A stretch of DNA of 64,000 bases from Virgibacillus_O sediminis (GTDB lineage: Bacteria > Bacillota > Bacilli > Bacillales > Amphibacillaceae). The notes beneath the pieces were generated by a model, which saw only the letters and a list, made by a program, of their open reading frames with translations, did not search any database and had not been told where the DNA came from. The stretch is taken from assembly GCF_042643265.1 (NCBI RefSeq), contig NZ_JBHRRZ010000014.1:1-64000 (forward strand), written 5' to 3'. This document shows, piece by piece, positions 33,087-42,186 of this stretch. Both the position numbers and the translations under genes were made by a program. Position 1 is the first letter of the stretch, and each line of letters opens with the position of its first letter.

Positions 33087-34148
33087 ATGGGGAAGCTTGC
33101 AAAACTGAGGGAAACTTTGAAAGCAAATAACTTGGATGCCATTTTAGTTACCAGTCCGGTGAATAGACAGTATATCACTGGATTTACTGGAACTGCAGGA
33201 GCCGTTCTCATTGGTGAGAATTCAGCTCGTTTCCTGACGGATTTCCGGTATACAGAGCAGGCAAATGAACAAGCAAAAGGCTTCGATGTCATTGAGCATA
33301 AACAGCAAATAGAAATGGAGATTAGAGACCAGATTAAAGATATGGGTGTGAAGAGAGTAGGTTTTGAGAAAAACCATGTAACTTTCAGCCAATACGAAAA
33401 ATACCAGCAGATATTGGAGGCTGAGCTGGTCCCTGTAGGCGGGCTGGTCGAGGAGCTTCGGCTTGTCAAGGATGAGCAGGAGCTGGAGATTCTAAAAAAA
33501 GCAGCAAAAATTGCAGATGACGCCTTTGAACATATCCAGCAGTATATAAAACCAGGCGTAAAGGAAATCGACATTTCCAATGAACTGGAATTCTTCATGC
33601 GGAAACAGGGGGCTGTTTCTTCCAGTTTTGATATCATTGTCGCTTCCGGTGAGCGTTCTGCTTTACCCCATGGTGTGGCGTCCGAAAAGAAGATACAGGC
33701 TGGAGAATTGGTGACATTGGATTATGGGGCTCTCTTCCAGGGGTATTGCTCGGACATTACTCGTACCTTTGCAATTGGAGAAATAAGTAAAGAGCTTGAA
33801 AACATCTATGACACCGTACTGAAAGCTCAGCAAACAGGTTTGGCTGGAATTAAGCCAGGTATCACTGGCAAAGAAGCAGATGCTTTGACAAGAGATTATA
33901 TTAACGAAAAAGGATATGGCCAATACTTTGGTCATTCAACTGGACATGGACTGGGTATGGAGGTTCATGAAGGCCCTGCATTGTCTTTCCGTTCGGAGAA
34001 ACGACTGGAGCCGGGCATGGTAGTTACAGTAGAGCCTGGTATTTATGTTCCCGGTGTCGGAGGGTGCAGAATTGAAGATGACATTGTCATCACGGAGTCA
34101 GGAATGGAACGGCTTACTTACGCACCAAAGAATTTAATACAACTATAA
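33087..34148 (+). CDS. papA: Xaa-Pro dipeptidase/aminopeptidase (YqhT/PapA)
   Basis: A 353-residue cytoplasmic M24 metallopeptidase that releases residues before proline, with possible action on translated peptides stalled at proline. Domain 1 (creatinase-like N-terminal, about 1-125) starts KLAKLRETLKANNLDAILVT. The pita-bread domain follows with the five metal ligands in LDYGALFQGYCSDITR (two Asp), HSTGHGLGMEVHEGP (His), VEPGIYVPG (Glu) and RIEDD (Glu). The gene lies 33 bases before efp, a linkage conserved in Bacillus. Confidence 0.95.
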   Translation: MGKLAKLRETLKANNLDAILVTSPVNRQYITGFTGTAGAVLIGENSARFLTDFRYTEQANEQAKGFDVIEHKQQIEMEIRDQIKDMGVKRVGFEKNHVTFSQYEKYQQILEAELVPVGGLVEELRLVKDEQELEILKKAAKIADDAFEHIQQYIKPGVKEIDISNELEFFMRKQGAVSSSFDIIVASGERSALPHGVASEKKIQAGELVTLDYGALFQGYCSDITRTFAIGEISKELENIYDTVLKAQQTGLAGIKPGITGKEADALTRDYINEKGYGQYFGHSTGHGLGMEVHEGPALSFRSEKRLEPGMVVTVEPGIYVPGVGGCRIEDDIVITESGMERLTYAPKNLIQL

Positions 34149-34181
34149 TTAAGGAACTTTAAGGGTTAGGGAGGAAACGGT

Positions 34182-34739
34182 ATGATTTCAGTAAATGATT
34201 TTAAAACAGGATTAACCATCGAGGTCGACAACTCTATCTGGCAGGTCATCGATTTTCAGCACGTCAAGCCGGGGAAGGGTGCGGCCTTTGTCCGTTCTAA
34301 GCTGAGAAACCTGCGCAATGGCAATATACAGGAGAAGACGTTCCGTGCAGGTGAAAAAGTCAGTCGTGCTCATATTGAGAACAGAAAAATGCAGTATCTT
34401 TATGCTTCAGGTGATTCTCATGCGTTTATGGATACGAACACATATGATCAGATTGAACTGACTACCAAGCAAATAGAGAATGATTTGAAATTCATGAAAG
34501 AAAATATGGAAGTGAATATTATTACCTATGAAGGTGAAGTGCTTGGTGTCGACCTTCCCAAAAACGTGGAACTAGAAGTAACGGAAACAGAACCCGGAAT
34601 TAAAGGTGACACGGCCAGCGGAGGAACGAAACCAGCAACATTAGAAACCGGGCACACAGTACAAGTGCCATTTTTCATTAATCAAGGCGATGTATTACTT
34701 ATTAATACTTCAGATGGAAAATACATTTCACGTGCCTAG
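34182..34739 (+). CDS. efp: Translation elongation factor P
   Basis: A 185-residue factor that rescues ribosomes stalled at polyproline. Three beta-barrel domains are expected. The loop KPGKGAAFVRSKLRN carries Lys near residue 32, the position modified in other species (5-aminopentanol in B. subtilis). The C-terminal OB-fold signature is IKGDTASGGTKPATLETG. Ribosome-binding site AGGGAGGAAA. Operon with papA, then a terminator. Confidence 0.98.
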   Translation: MISVNDFKTGLTIEVDNSIWQVIDFQHVKPGKGAAFVRSKLRNLRNGNIQEKTFRAGEKVSRAHIENRKMQYLYASGDSHAFMDTNTYDQIELTTKQIENDLKFMKENMEVNIITYEGEVLGVDLPKNVELEVTETEPGIKGDTASGGTKPATLETGHTVQVPFFINQGDVLLINTSDGKYISRA

Positions 34740-34751
34740 ATAGTAATTTAA

Positions 34752-34780
34752 AGCAGTCCTCTTCGCGGGGCTGTTTTTTT
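34752..34780 (+). terminator. Terminator after efp
   Basis: CAGTCC pairs GGGGCTG (with G:U) around TCTTCGC and ends in T7. Confidence 0.75.
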
Positions 34781-34838
34781 ATGTCTTTTTATTGACTTCA
34801 ACATAGAGTGCGAACCTGCGGGCAGCGAAGGCTGACAG

Positions 34839-34866
34839 TCATAATATGCCAATCCTGTCATACAGT
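34839..34866 (+). promoter_or_regulatory. Candidate sigma-E promoter of the spoIIIA operon
   Basis: CATACAGT at 34859-34866 closely matches the sigma-E -10 consensus (CATACAHT); TCATAATA at 34839 resembles the -35 element, though the 12-base spacer is slightly short. Sigma-E control of spoIIIA is established in B. subtilis. Confidence 0.55.
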
Positions 34867-34904
34867 TTATTATAAAGGATATTCCAGACATGGGAGGGTG
34901 GAAA

Positions 34905-35885
34905 GTGAAGGAGATATTACGGCTGTTTCCGCCTGCGATAAGACAAGCACTTCAGGATCGGCTGAAGGCTCAGGGTGATACTCTGCAGGAGATCCGTGTC
35001 CGGCTTCTAAAACCAGTCGAACTTATTTTTGACAAGAAAATTAAATGGATGGACGAGGCGGTGCCGGCAAAAGAGGACCTCATCTATATTATCAATCAGT
35101 TGAGTGAGTTCTCCCTCTATCGGATGGACGATGAACTGCAGAAGGGTTATATCACCATTGAAGGAGGCCACCGGGTAGGACTAGCCGGCAAGGTAAATAC
35201 CATCAACGGATCCGTCCAGGCTCTCAAATATATTACTTTCTTAAATATCCGCCTGGCAAAAGAAAAAATAGGAGCGGCTTCGGAAATAATACCCCATCTG
35301 CTGAATGGCTCACATTACTATAATACTCTGTTCATTGGACCCCCTCAAACCGGAAAGACCACAATCATAAGAGACTTGACCAGACAGATAGCTGACGGAT
35401 GGGGGAACATAGCTGCACAAAAAGTAGCTGTCATTGATGAACGCTCGGAAATAGGGGGATCCATCAATGGGATTCCCCAGCATAATCTTGGAAGACGTAC
35501 CGATGTAATGGATGCTTGCCCTAAAGCTGAAGGCATGATGATGATGATCCGCTCGATGTCCCCTGAAGTACTTATTGTAGATGAAATAGGAAGCCATGAA
35601 GATGTAGCAGCCTTAAGGGAAGCTTTATATGCGGGTGTAACAGTTATATGTACCATGCATGGAAGCAGTCTAGAGGAAATGGAAAACAGGCCTTCTGTCA
35701 GAGAGTTGATTCTCCATCGCGCATTCCAGAGGATTGTAGTATTAGAGAGAATGCACACCCCTGGACGGATAAAGGATATCTATAACGAGAAGGGGGAAGG
35801 TCTTCTTTACAAGCCGGGAGGGTACAGGGATGAAATGGATTGGCGCACTTCTTTTCATAGCGGCCACCACCTGGGTCGGCCTTGA
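34905..35885 (+). CDS. spoIIIAA: Stage III sporulation ATPase SpoIIIAA
   Basis: A 326-residue secretion-type ATPase of the mother-cell SpoIIIA complex, which joins SpoIIQ to form a channel to the forespore. Walker A GPPQTGKTTIIRDL (near residue 147), Walker B region PEVLIVDEIGSHEDV. The start is a GTG at 34905 with GGGAGGGTGG upstream. It is longer than the B. subtilis protein because its C-terminus (GGYRDEMDWRTSFHSGHHL) runs 56 bases into spoIIIAB in another frame. First gene of the eight-gene operon. Confidence 0.95.
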   Translation: MKEILRLFPPAIRQALQDRLKAQGDTLQEIRVRLLKPVELIFDKKIKWMDEAVPAKEDLIYIINQLSEFSLYRMDDELQKGYITIEGGHRVGLAGKVNTINGSVQALKYITFLNIRLAKEKIGAASEIIPHLLNGSHYYNTLFIGPPQTGKTTIIRDLTRQIADGWGNIAAQKVAVIDERSEIGGSINGIPQHNLGRRTDVMDACPKAEGMMMMIRSMSPEVLIVDEIGSHEDVAALREALYAGVTVICTMHGSSLEEMENRPSVRELILHRAFQRIVVLERMHTPGRIKDIYNEKGEGLLYKPGGYRDEMDWRTSFHSGHHLGRP

Positions 35886-36342
35886 ATGGAGCAATCGATT
35901 GAGCAGCCGGCCTAGGCATATCAGGCAATTAAAGAATGCTTTGCAGATTTTGGAGGCAGAAATGCTGTACAGCCAGTTATCACTGGAGCAAGCCTTCAGG
36001 AACATTTCTCGGCAGGTCCCTTTACCTATCAGCAGTTTTTTCGATGGGATGAGTCAGGAAATGCAGGGAGAGCTGAACGATTTTATAAGAGTATGGGAAA
36101 AGCATGTGAAACAGTTGGTACGTCGGTCTTGCCTTAGCAGCAATGAAGAGGAGATACTCCTCCAATTCGGCAGGACCCTTGGACAGCATGATTTCCGCCA
36201 ACAGCAAAAACATATTCAATTAACAGGAAGCCACTTACAGCGCGAATTAGAAGAAGCCAGGGACCTTCAATGGAGATATAGCAAAATGGCTAAAAGTCTC
36301 GGCTTATTAGGAGGATTATTTATTGTACTGCTGCTTTTATAG
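35830..36342 (+). CDS. spoIIIAB: Stage III sporulation protein SpoIIIAB
   Basis: A 170-residue protein with an N-terminal membrane helix (WIGALLFIAATTWVGL), a helical domain of the GspF-like fold (RPRHIRQLKNALQILEAEM, FGRTLGQHDFRQQQKHI) and a C-terminal helix ending FIVLLLL. It acts as the platform-like part of the SpoIIIA secretion complex. The ATG has GGGAGGGTA upstream and lies inside the end of spoIIIAA. Confidence 0.95.
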   Translation: MKWIGALLFIAATTWVGLEWSNRLSSRPRHIRQLKNALQILEAEMLYSQLSLEQAFRNISRQVPLPISSFFDGMSQEMQGELNDFIRVWEKHVKQLVRRSCLSSNEEEILLQFGRTLGQHDFRQQQKHIQLTGSHLQRELEEARDLQWRYSKMAKSLGLLGGLFIVLLLL

Positions 36343-36361
36343 CCGGAAAGGAGTATAACTT

Positions 36362-36595
36362 TTGCTTACAGATGCTAATCTATTATTTCAAATTGCCGGA
36401 ATAGGGATCATCGTGGCTCTAATACACACCATTTTGAAACAAATGGGAAAAGAAGAGATTGCCCAATTTGCTACATTGCTTGGTTTCATCATCGTGCTTG
36501 TAATTGTGATCAATGGGTTATCCGATCTGTTTCAGCAGATCAGGGCCGTATTTCTCTTCCAAGGGACGAGCACATGGATATTCTGCAGATTGTAA
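36362..36595 (+). CDS. spoIIIAC: Stage III sporulation protein SpoIIIAC
   Basis: A 77-residue membrane protein with two helices, LFQIAGIGIIVALIHTIL and ATLLGFIIVLVIVINGL, and the conserved end VFLFQG. The family usually stops there at about 68 residues. Here the stop is missing and nine more residues (TSTWIFCRL) run 22 bases into spoIIIAD. TTG start with AAGGAG seven bases upstream. Part of the SpoIIIA channel complex. Confidence 0.95.
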   Translation: MLTDANLLFQIAGIGIIVALIHTILKQMGKEEIAQFATLLGFIIVLVIVINGLSDLFQQIRAVFLFQGTSTWIFCRL

Positions 36596-36966
36596 TACTT
36601 GGCGTGATTGCCAGCATTTTATACATTATCTTGAAGGATATGAATTCGTCACTTGCTTTCCTGATTATCCTGCTTACAGGAATCATCATATTTTTTATGG
36701 TTGTACAGCATATAGCTACCATCTTCCAACTCATTGAAACATTGGGGCAAAAAGCGAATATCGAAGGGATGTATATTGAAACAATCCTGAAGATTATCGG
36801 AATAGCTTATATTGCTGAGCTTGGGGCAGGCATTACAAAGGACGCGGGGCTGGGGTCTGTGTCATCAAAGATTGAACTGGCAGGCAAGATTTTCATATTA
36901 CTGCTGGCAGTCCCAATCATCACCGCACTTATTGAGGCCATATTGACCTTTCTGCCTACCGCTTGA
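36574..36966 (+). CDS. spoIIIAD: Stage III sporulation protein SpoIIIAD
   Basis: A 130-residue membrane protein with four hydrophobic segments, related to SpoIIIAC. The stretch EGMYIETILKIIGIAYIAEL is characteristic. It belongs to the mother-cell SpoIIIA complex in the outer forespore membrane. It overlaps spoIIIAC by 22 bases. Confidence 0.96.
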   Translation: MDILQIVILGVIASILYIILKDMNSSLAFLIILLTGIIIFFMVVQHIATIFQLIETLGQKANIEGMYIETILKIIGIAYIAELGAGITKDAGLGSVSSKIELAGKIFILLLAVPIITALIEAILTFLPTA

Positions 36967-36985
36967 AAAGGAGGAAGTATAGTGG

Positions 36986-38161
36986 ATGGAATTTAAAAAA
37001 AGCGTCCATATTATTATTTTCACTGTGCTGTTTCTCCTTATTGGACAAGCAAATGTATTCGCCGAGCCAAGTACAGAAGAAATCGAGGATGCCTTGATGC
37101 AGGAAATCTCCTTAGAGGAAGTCCAACAGTATTGGAATACACTGGTGGATGACTATGGCGGATATCTTCCTGAGCTTGAGAAGACATCAATATATGAATT
37201 TATTAAAGAACAGGACTCCATTACGTTAAAGGACACGATCCGGGGATTCATCGAGTTTTTATTTCATGAACTGATCCAAAACGGCAGGCTTTTGGGCATG
37301 CTCATCATGCTGACTCTTTTTTCAAGTGTTCTACAGACCATGCACAACGCTTTTGAGAAAAGTGCAGTAAGTAAAATAGCATATTTTGTTGTTTATATGG
37401 TGCTCTTGTTTATTGCGCTGAACAGTTTCTATCTTGCTCTCTCTTATGCGAGAGATACCATTGAAGCGATGACAAGCTTTATGATTGCGCTTTTGCCCCT
37501 GGTACTTGGGCTGATGGCCACGTTCGGCAATATGCTGACCGTGTCTTTTTTCCACCCGGTTATTGTCTTCCTTATTCATGCGAGCGGTCTGCTCATTTCA
37601 AATTTTATTCTGCCTCTTCTTTCATTATCAGCACTACTATTAATTGTGAGCAGCATTAATGAAGAATACAAGGTGACCCATCTGGCAAATTTCTTCAGGA
37701 ATTTGGCAATGGGTACACTGGGAGTCTTTTTAACCATTTTTCTTGGAGTAATGTCTGTACAGGGGACCGCCAGTGCCATTCAGGATGGAGTCGCAATGAA
37801 GACAACCAAGTTTATCACAGGAAATTTCATCCCTGTCGTGGGAAGGACATTTACAGATGCTGCAGATACCATATTGAGTGCTACATTACTGTTGAAAAAT
37901 GCAGTTGGTATCGTGGGAGTTCTTATCATCCTTTTCCTAGTTCTTTTTCCGGTTATTAAAATCTTTGCTATTGCTCTCATCTACAAGATTGCTGCAGCCA
38001 TCTTGCAGCCGATAGGAGACGGACCAGTAATTTCCAGTTTGAATACGATCAGTAATTATATTGTATTAATACTGGCGTGTGTACTTGCCGTGTCTTTCAT
38101 GTTTTTGCTGGCCATTGTAATTATTGTAGCAGCAAGCAATATCACCTTGCTGCTCAGATAG
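36986..38161 (+). CDS. spoIIIAE: Stage III sporulation protein SpoIIIAE
   Basis: A 391-residue membrane protein with a cleavable signal-like N-terminus (HIIIFTVLFLLIGQANVFAE), a soluble segment to about residue 95 and about seven membrane helices after it. Conserved parts include TSFMIALLPLVLGLMATFGN and FIPVVGRTFTDAADTIL. It is permease-like within the SpoIIIA complex. AAAGGAGGAAG precedes the ATG. Confidence 0.96.
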   Translation: MEFKKSVHIIIFTVLFLLIGQANVFAEPSTEEIEDALMQEISLEEVQQYWNTLVDDYGGYLPELEKTSIYEFIKEQDSITLKDTIRGFIEFLFHELIQNGRLLGMLIMLTLFSSVLQTMHNAFEKSAVSKIAYFVVYMVLLFIALNSFYLALSYARDTIEAMTSFMIALLPLVLGLMATFGNMLTVSFFHPVIVFLIHASGLLISNFILPLLSLSALLLIVSSINEEYKVTHLANFFRNLAMGTLGVFLTIFLGVMSVQGTASAIQDGVAMKTTKFITGNFIPVVGRTFTDAADTILSATLLLKNAVGIVGVLIILFLVLFPVIKIFAIALIYKIAAAILQPIGDGPVISSLNTISNYIVLILACVLAVSFMFLLAIVIIVAASNITLLLR

Positions 38162-38170
38162 GGTGGTTTG

Positions 38171-38797
38171 ATGGAAATTCTATTCGAGTGGGTAACACAG
38201 ATCATTTTGTTTCTATTGTTGGCTGCTGTCGTCGATTTGCTGATTCCGGCAAACAACATGAAAAAATATATTAAATTGGCAGTCGGACTTATATTGATCT
38301 TATTATTATTGCAGCCCGTCTTCTACCTATTCAACGTGGATATGGAGCAGCAGATAAAGGCTGCATTTTCACAAATAGACGAGGGGGGCGGAAAGGAAGA
38401 TTCCATGAAAAATTTAATAGATTTGCAGAAAAAAGAAATACAAGCCTCCCAGGATGCATATATTTTAGAACAAATGGCTGTCCAGTTAAAAAATCTGGCA
38501 AAAGATCCATTAATGGAGGAACACCAGGCAGAGATCATGGATATCAGTTTTTCATTTTCACAGGGAGAGGAATACAGCTTTGAAAGCCTGGAGGAAGTCA
38601 TTGTCTATCTGCAAGAACATGGAGAAGGGGAGGGGGCAGTGGATGTTGTTGAGGAAGTCGTCATCGATACAGAAGAACAAGAATCAGCCAAAGAAGAACA
38701 GAATAATAGAGATGAGGGAGTAATTCTCCTGCTCAGAGAAGTCTGGGAACTGTACAACAAGGAAATTACGGTCATATGGGAAGGAGGGACGACTTGA
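38171..38797 (+). CDS. spoIIIAF: Stage III sporulation protein SpoIIIAF
   Basis: A 208-residue protein with two N-terminal membrane helices (IILFLLLAAVVDLLIP and LAVGLILILLLLQPVFYLF), then a soluble ring-building domain. The C-terminal half is strongly acidic (EEVVIDTEEQESAKEEQNN). ATG 38171 with GGGTGG upstream. Its stop TGA overlaps the TTG start of spoIIIAG. Confidence 0.94.
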   Translation: MEILFEWVTQIILFLLLAAVVDLLIPANNMKKYIKLAVGLILILLLLQPVFYLFNVDMEQQIKAAFSQIDEGGGKEDSMKNLIDLQKKEIQASQDAYILEQMAVQLKNLAKDPLMEEHQAEIMDISFSFSQGEEYSFESLEEVIVYLQEHGEGEGAVDVVEEVVIDTEEQESAKEEQNNRDEGVILLLREVWELYNKEITVIWEGGTT

Positions 38798-39429
38798 TAA
38801 GAAAATTGTTGGCGCTATTTAGGATAGACAAGAAAGATGGAACAGAAGGGACCTCGAAAAAAAATGGTTATATCGCCATCCTTGCACTTGCCGGCTTGAT
38901 GCTTCTTATCCTGGGAAATGTGTTTTCTTCCTCCGAAGAGGACCAGTCTGAAGGGCCGCCGGAGGAATTTCAGTTAGAGCAGAATGATTTAGAAAGTCCC
39001 CCTTCAGATGATGTGCCGGTTACTGCAGATGTAGACGAGCTGGAGCAAAGCTTTAAACAAGAAATGGAAGATATGCTTAATAAGATACAGGGTGTTTCAG
39101 AAGCGGAGGTAATGATCAATCTGGATTCCACCAATATTCATGTATATGCGAAAAATTTGATCAAAGGCCAGCAGACAACAGATGAAAACGATAAAAACGG
39201 CGGAAATAGGAAGGTGGAAGATTCGACGGAAGAGTCTCAAGTAGTTCTTGTTCGCCAGGGAGATAAAGAAGTGCCTCTGTTGACGCAAACCGAAAAGCCA
39301 AGCGTAAGGGGAGTATTTGTAGTAGCCAAGGGAGCCGATCATGCTTCTGTCAAACAATGGATTGTAGAAGCGGTGTCGCGGGTGCTTGATGTTCCGTCCC
39401 ATAGGGTATCCGTCATGCCGAAAAATTAA
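38794..39429 (+). CDS. spoIIIAG: Stage III sporulation protein SpoIIIAG
   Basis: A 211-residue protein with a short cytoplasmic tail, one membrane helix (YIAILALAGLMLLILGNVF) and an external ring-forming domain that builds the large SpoIIIAG ring, with KIQGVSEAEVMINLDS and VRGVFVVAKGADHASVKQWI. Start: TTG at 38794, with AAGGAGGG five bases before it, shared in a TTGA overlap with the spoIIIAF stop; the in-frame ATG at 38776 has no ribosome-binding site. Confidence 0.94.
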   Translation: MIRKLLALFRIDKKDGTEGTSKKNGYIAILALAGLMLLILGNVFSSSEEDQSEGPPEEFQLEQNDLESPPSDDVPVTADVDELEQSFKQEMEDMLNKIQGVSEAEVMINLDSTNIHVYAKNLIKGQQTTDENDKNGGNRKVEDSTEESQVVLVRQGDKEVPLLTQTEKPSVRGVFVVAKGADHASVKQWIVEAVSRVLDVPSHRVSVMPKN

Positions 39430-39441
39430 GGAGGAATGATT

Positions 39442-39993
39442 ATGTTAAAAAAACAAACCGTATGGTTGCTGACTATGCTCAGTCTCATGATTGTATTAAG
39501 TGTGTATTATATGACCGCAGACAATGAGGATCTCGCGTATATTGATACAGGTCAGAATACTACTGAAGAATCTGCTGACGGGGAACAGGAGACCGCAGGA
39601 GATGCAGAAGTAGGGGATATCAATAATTTGGGCAATGATCAATTGTTCACTTCGTTAAGAATGGAGTTGCAAGACAACAGAAGCATGGAAAAAGAGAGGC
39701 TCAATGAAATTGTCGCTTCCAGTAATGCAACCGCAGAAGAAAAAGATAAGGCTTTAGAGGCGATTGACGGACTTGACGAAGCTTCTACCAAAGAGACAAT
39801 TATAGAAGAGTCAATTTTAGCAGGGGCTGCCTACGAAGATGTACTTGTCCGGTCAGAAGATGATGTAGTCCATGTCCATGTAAAGGTTGATGAGCTTTCA
39901 AAAGCGGAAGTGGTGAATATTATGCAAATGGTAAGAGATGAATTTGGGGATGTAACAGTAGACGTAAATTTCCAGCCGACGGACAGTAAATAA
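39442..39993 (+). CDS. spoIIIAH: Stage III sporulation protein SpoIIIAH
   Basis: A 183-residue protein with one membrane helix (VWLLTMLSLMIVLSVYYM) and a C-terminal YscJ-like domain that pairs with forespore SpoIIQ across the intermembrane space (ETIIEESILAGAAYEDVLV, then VHVHVKVDELSKAEVVNIM). AAGGAGG lies seven bases before ATG 39442 and only one base before the alternative ATG at 39436, so the former is chosen. Last gene of the operon. Confidence 0.95.
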   Translation: MLKKQTVWLLTMLSLMIVLSVYYMTADNEDLAYIDTGQNTTEESADGEQETAGDAEVGDINNLGNDQLFTSLRMELQDNRSMEKERLNEIVASSNATAEEKDKALEAIDGLDEASTKETIIEESILAGAAYEDVLVRSEDDVVHVHVKVDELSKAEVVNIMQMVRDEFGDVTVDVNFQPTDSK

Positions 39994-40006
39994 TTGTTGA
40001 TGATTC

Positions 40007-40041
40007 ATCGGGCGGGTAATAATACCGCCCGATTACTTTTT
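40007..40041 (+). terminator. Terminator of the spoIIIA operon
   Basis: ATCGGGCGG pairs CCGCCCGAT around GTAATAATA, with a T-rich tail. Confidence 0.85.
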
Positions 40042-40251
40042 GGTGTAGCCATACATAAGGAGAACTACCCTACAGATTAGCCTATTTCGGTAAGAGTTGG
40101 GTATAATAGACTTATCCAAATACTATACGGAGAGCAGGTTTTAATGTGCTGGCTTATACTTACTTGATGTTTGGATCTCATATATCGTAATATGTTAGGA
40201 GGAGTTATTGATACCTAATGGTAATATCTAACGAGGTGAAGGGGTGCAGTA

Positions 40252-40773
40252 ATGTTAAACGTTCAAGAAATACAGGAAATCATTAAGCTAATTGACAAAT
40301 CTTCAATCACGGAGTTCACTTATGAAACTGAGGGAGCTACTGTTTCACTTAAAAAATCAAGTAATGCAGAAACCGATGTGGCAGGACAAGCAGGCTCAGC
40401 GCCACTTGTCCAGCAGCCGGTTAGCAAGGAAGCTCCGATACAGCCACAGCCCTCTCAGCAGGGAGAAGAAGCAAAACAAGCGGCTGCCAAACCGGATGAT
40501 AAAGAATCTGATAAAGGGGCAGGGATCGACTATGATTACGAGATTGTTTCTCCTATGGTCGGCACCTTTTATGAAAAGCCCGCACCAGAAAGTGATCCAT
40601 ATGTGTCCAAAGGAAGCAAGGTATCAGATGATACTGTTGTCTGTATAGTTGAAGCAATGAAGCTGTTTAATGAGATTGAGGCTGAAGTAAGCGGCGAGAT
40701 TGTGCAGATCCTTGTAGAGGATGGAGAACTAGTCGAGTATGGACAGCCGTTATTCAGAGTAAAGAAGCAGTAA
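40252..40773 (+). CDS. accB: Biotin carboxyl carrier protein of acetyl-CoA carboxylase
   Basis: A 173-residue carrier that shuttles carboxybiotin from AccC to the carboxyltransferase in fatty acid synthesis. An N-terminal helical region (NVQEIQEIIKLIDKSSI) is followed by a Pro/Gln/Lys-rich linker (about 45-90) and a biotinyl domain with the biotinylation motif VEAMKLF (Lys137). GAGGTGAAGGGGTG precedes the ATG. A -10-like TATAAT at 40102-40107 suggests a leader of about 140 bases, in which I see no known regulatory element. Confidence 0.97.
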   Translation: MLNVQEIQEIIKLIDKSSITEFTYETEGATVSLKKSSNAETDVAGQAGSAPLVQQPVSKEAPIQPQPSQQGEEAKQAAAKPDDKESDKGAGIDYDYEIVSPMVGTFYEKPAPESDPYVSKGSKVSDDTVVCIVEAMKLFNEIEAEVSGEIVQILVEDGELVEYGQPLFRVKKQ

Positions 40774-40786
40774 GGGGATGGATTGT

Positions 40787-42148
40787 GTGATAAAAAAACT
40801 GTTAGTTGCCAACAGAGGAGAAATAGCTGTCCGCATTATCAGGGCTTGTAAGGAATTGGGGATTGAGACGGTTGCAGTGTATTCGGAAGCTGATAAAGAG
40901 GCACTCCATGTACAGCTTGCCGATGAAGCTTATTGCGTCGGACCTACCTCAAGCAAAGACAGCTACTTGAATTTTACTAACATCATGAGTGCAGCGACAT
41001 TGACGGAAGTAGATGCCATACATCCTGGTTATGGGTTCCTTGCCGAGAATGCCGACTTTGCGGAAATATGCAAGGCATGTAATATTTCATTTGTAGGCCC
41101 TACTCCAGAAGCTATTCAGAAAATGGGCATAAAAGATGTAGCGCGAGAAACAATGAAAAAAGCAAATGTGCCTATTGTTCCGGGTTCTGATGGAATTGTG
41201 GACGGGGAAGACGAGGCAGTGGCCATCGCAGAGGAAATAGGCTACCCTGTCATTATTAAAGCGACTGCCGGCGGCGGCGGTAAAGGAATACGTGTGGCAC
41301 GTTCCAAAGAAGAGCTGATCAGCGGTATCAGGATAACTCAAAAAGAAGCAGAGACGGCCTTTGGCAACCCAGGGGTTTATATAGAGAAATTCATTGAAGA
41401 TTTTCGCCATGTGGAAATACAAGTTTTGGCGGATAAGCATGGAAATGTGGTGCATCTTGGTGAAAGAGACTGCAGTATACAGAGGCGTCTTCAGAAATTG
41501 ATTGAAGAGAGCCCGTCCCCGGCGCTCACACCTGAAATCAGGGAACAGATGGGGGCTGCCTCGGTAAAGGCAGCGAAAGCTGTAGGTTATGAAGGCGCAG
41601 GGACCATTGAGTACATCTTTGACCGCAAAAGTCAAAACTTCTATTTCATGGAGATGAATACCCGGATTCAGGTGGAACACCCTGTAACAGAAATGGTTAC
41701 AGGCATAGATCTGATAAAAGAACAAATTAAAATTGCCGACAATGAAGAACTTTCTTTCAAACAGGAAGACGTTACGTTTGACGGATGGGCGATAGAGTGC
41801 CGTATCAACGCAGAAAACCCATTTAAAAACTTTATGCCATCAGCCGGCGATATACAGATGTATCTACCGCCTGGAGGTCTTGGCGTCAGGGTTGATTCGG
41901 CAGCATACCCAGGCTACCGCATTCCGCCGTATTACGATTCTATGATTGCCAAATTGATTACATATGGTCCTACGCGAGAGGAAGCGATTAAAAGGATGAA
42001 ACGCTCATTGGATGAGTTTGTGGTGGAAGGAGTCCATACGACTATACCTTTTCATCGTTTGATCATGGATCACGAAGTATTTAAAAAAGGCGATTTCAAC
42101 ACGAATTTCTTGGAAGAACATCCAATCGTAGAAGAAAAGGAACAGTAA
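40787..42148 (+). CDS. accC: Biotin carboxylase subunit of acetyl-CoA carboxylase
   Basis: A 453-residue ATP-grasp enzyme that carboxylates biotin on AccB with bicarbonate. The N-terminal LLVANRGEIAVRIIRACKEL, glycine-rich ATP loop IKATAGGGGKGIRVA, and the catalytic segment MEMNTRIQVEHPVTEMVTG are present. Start: GTG at 40787, with AAGGGG ten bases upstream; the in-frame ATG at 40778 would overlap that site. 13 bases after accB. Confidence 0.97.
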   Translation: MIKKLLVANRGEIAVRIIRACKELGIETVAVYSEADKEALHVQLADEAYCVGPTSSKDSYLNFTNIMSAATLTEVDAIHPGYGFLAENADFAEICKACNISFVGPTPEAIQKMGIKDVARETMKKANVPIVPGSDGIVDGEDEAVAIAEEIGYPVIIKATAGGGGKGIRVARSKEELISGIRITQKEAETAFGNPGVYIEKFIEDFRHVEIQVLADKHGNVVHLGERDCSIQRRLQKLIEESPSPALTPEIREQMGAASVKAAKAVGYEGAGTIEYIFDRKSQNFYFMEMNTRIQVEHPVTEMVTGIDLIKEQIKIADNEELSFKQEDVTFDGWAIECRINAENPFKNFMPSAGDIQMYLPPGGLGVRVDSAAYPGYRIPPYYDSMIAKLITYGPTREEAIKRMKRSLDEFVVEGVHTTIPFHRLIMDHEVFKKGDFNTNFLEEHPIVEEKEQ

Positions 42149-42186
42149 AGCCGAACTTTCATCATACAGATACGAGGAGTGATTAG

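Noticed and set aside
40042..40251. FapR operator or other known element in the accB leader
   Set aside because: No palindrome with the FapR shape and no riboswitch or T-box motif was found; only a -10-like TATAAT.
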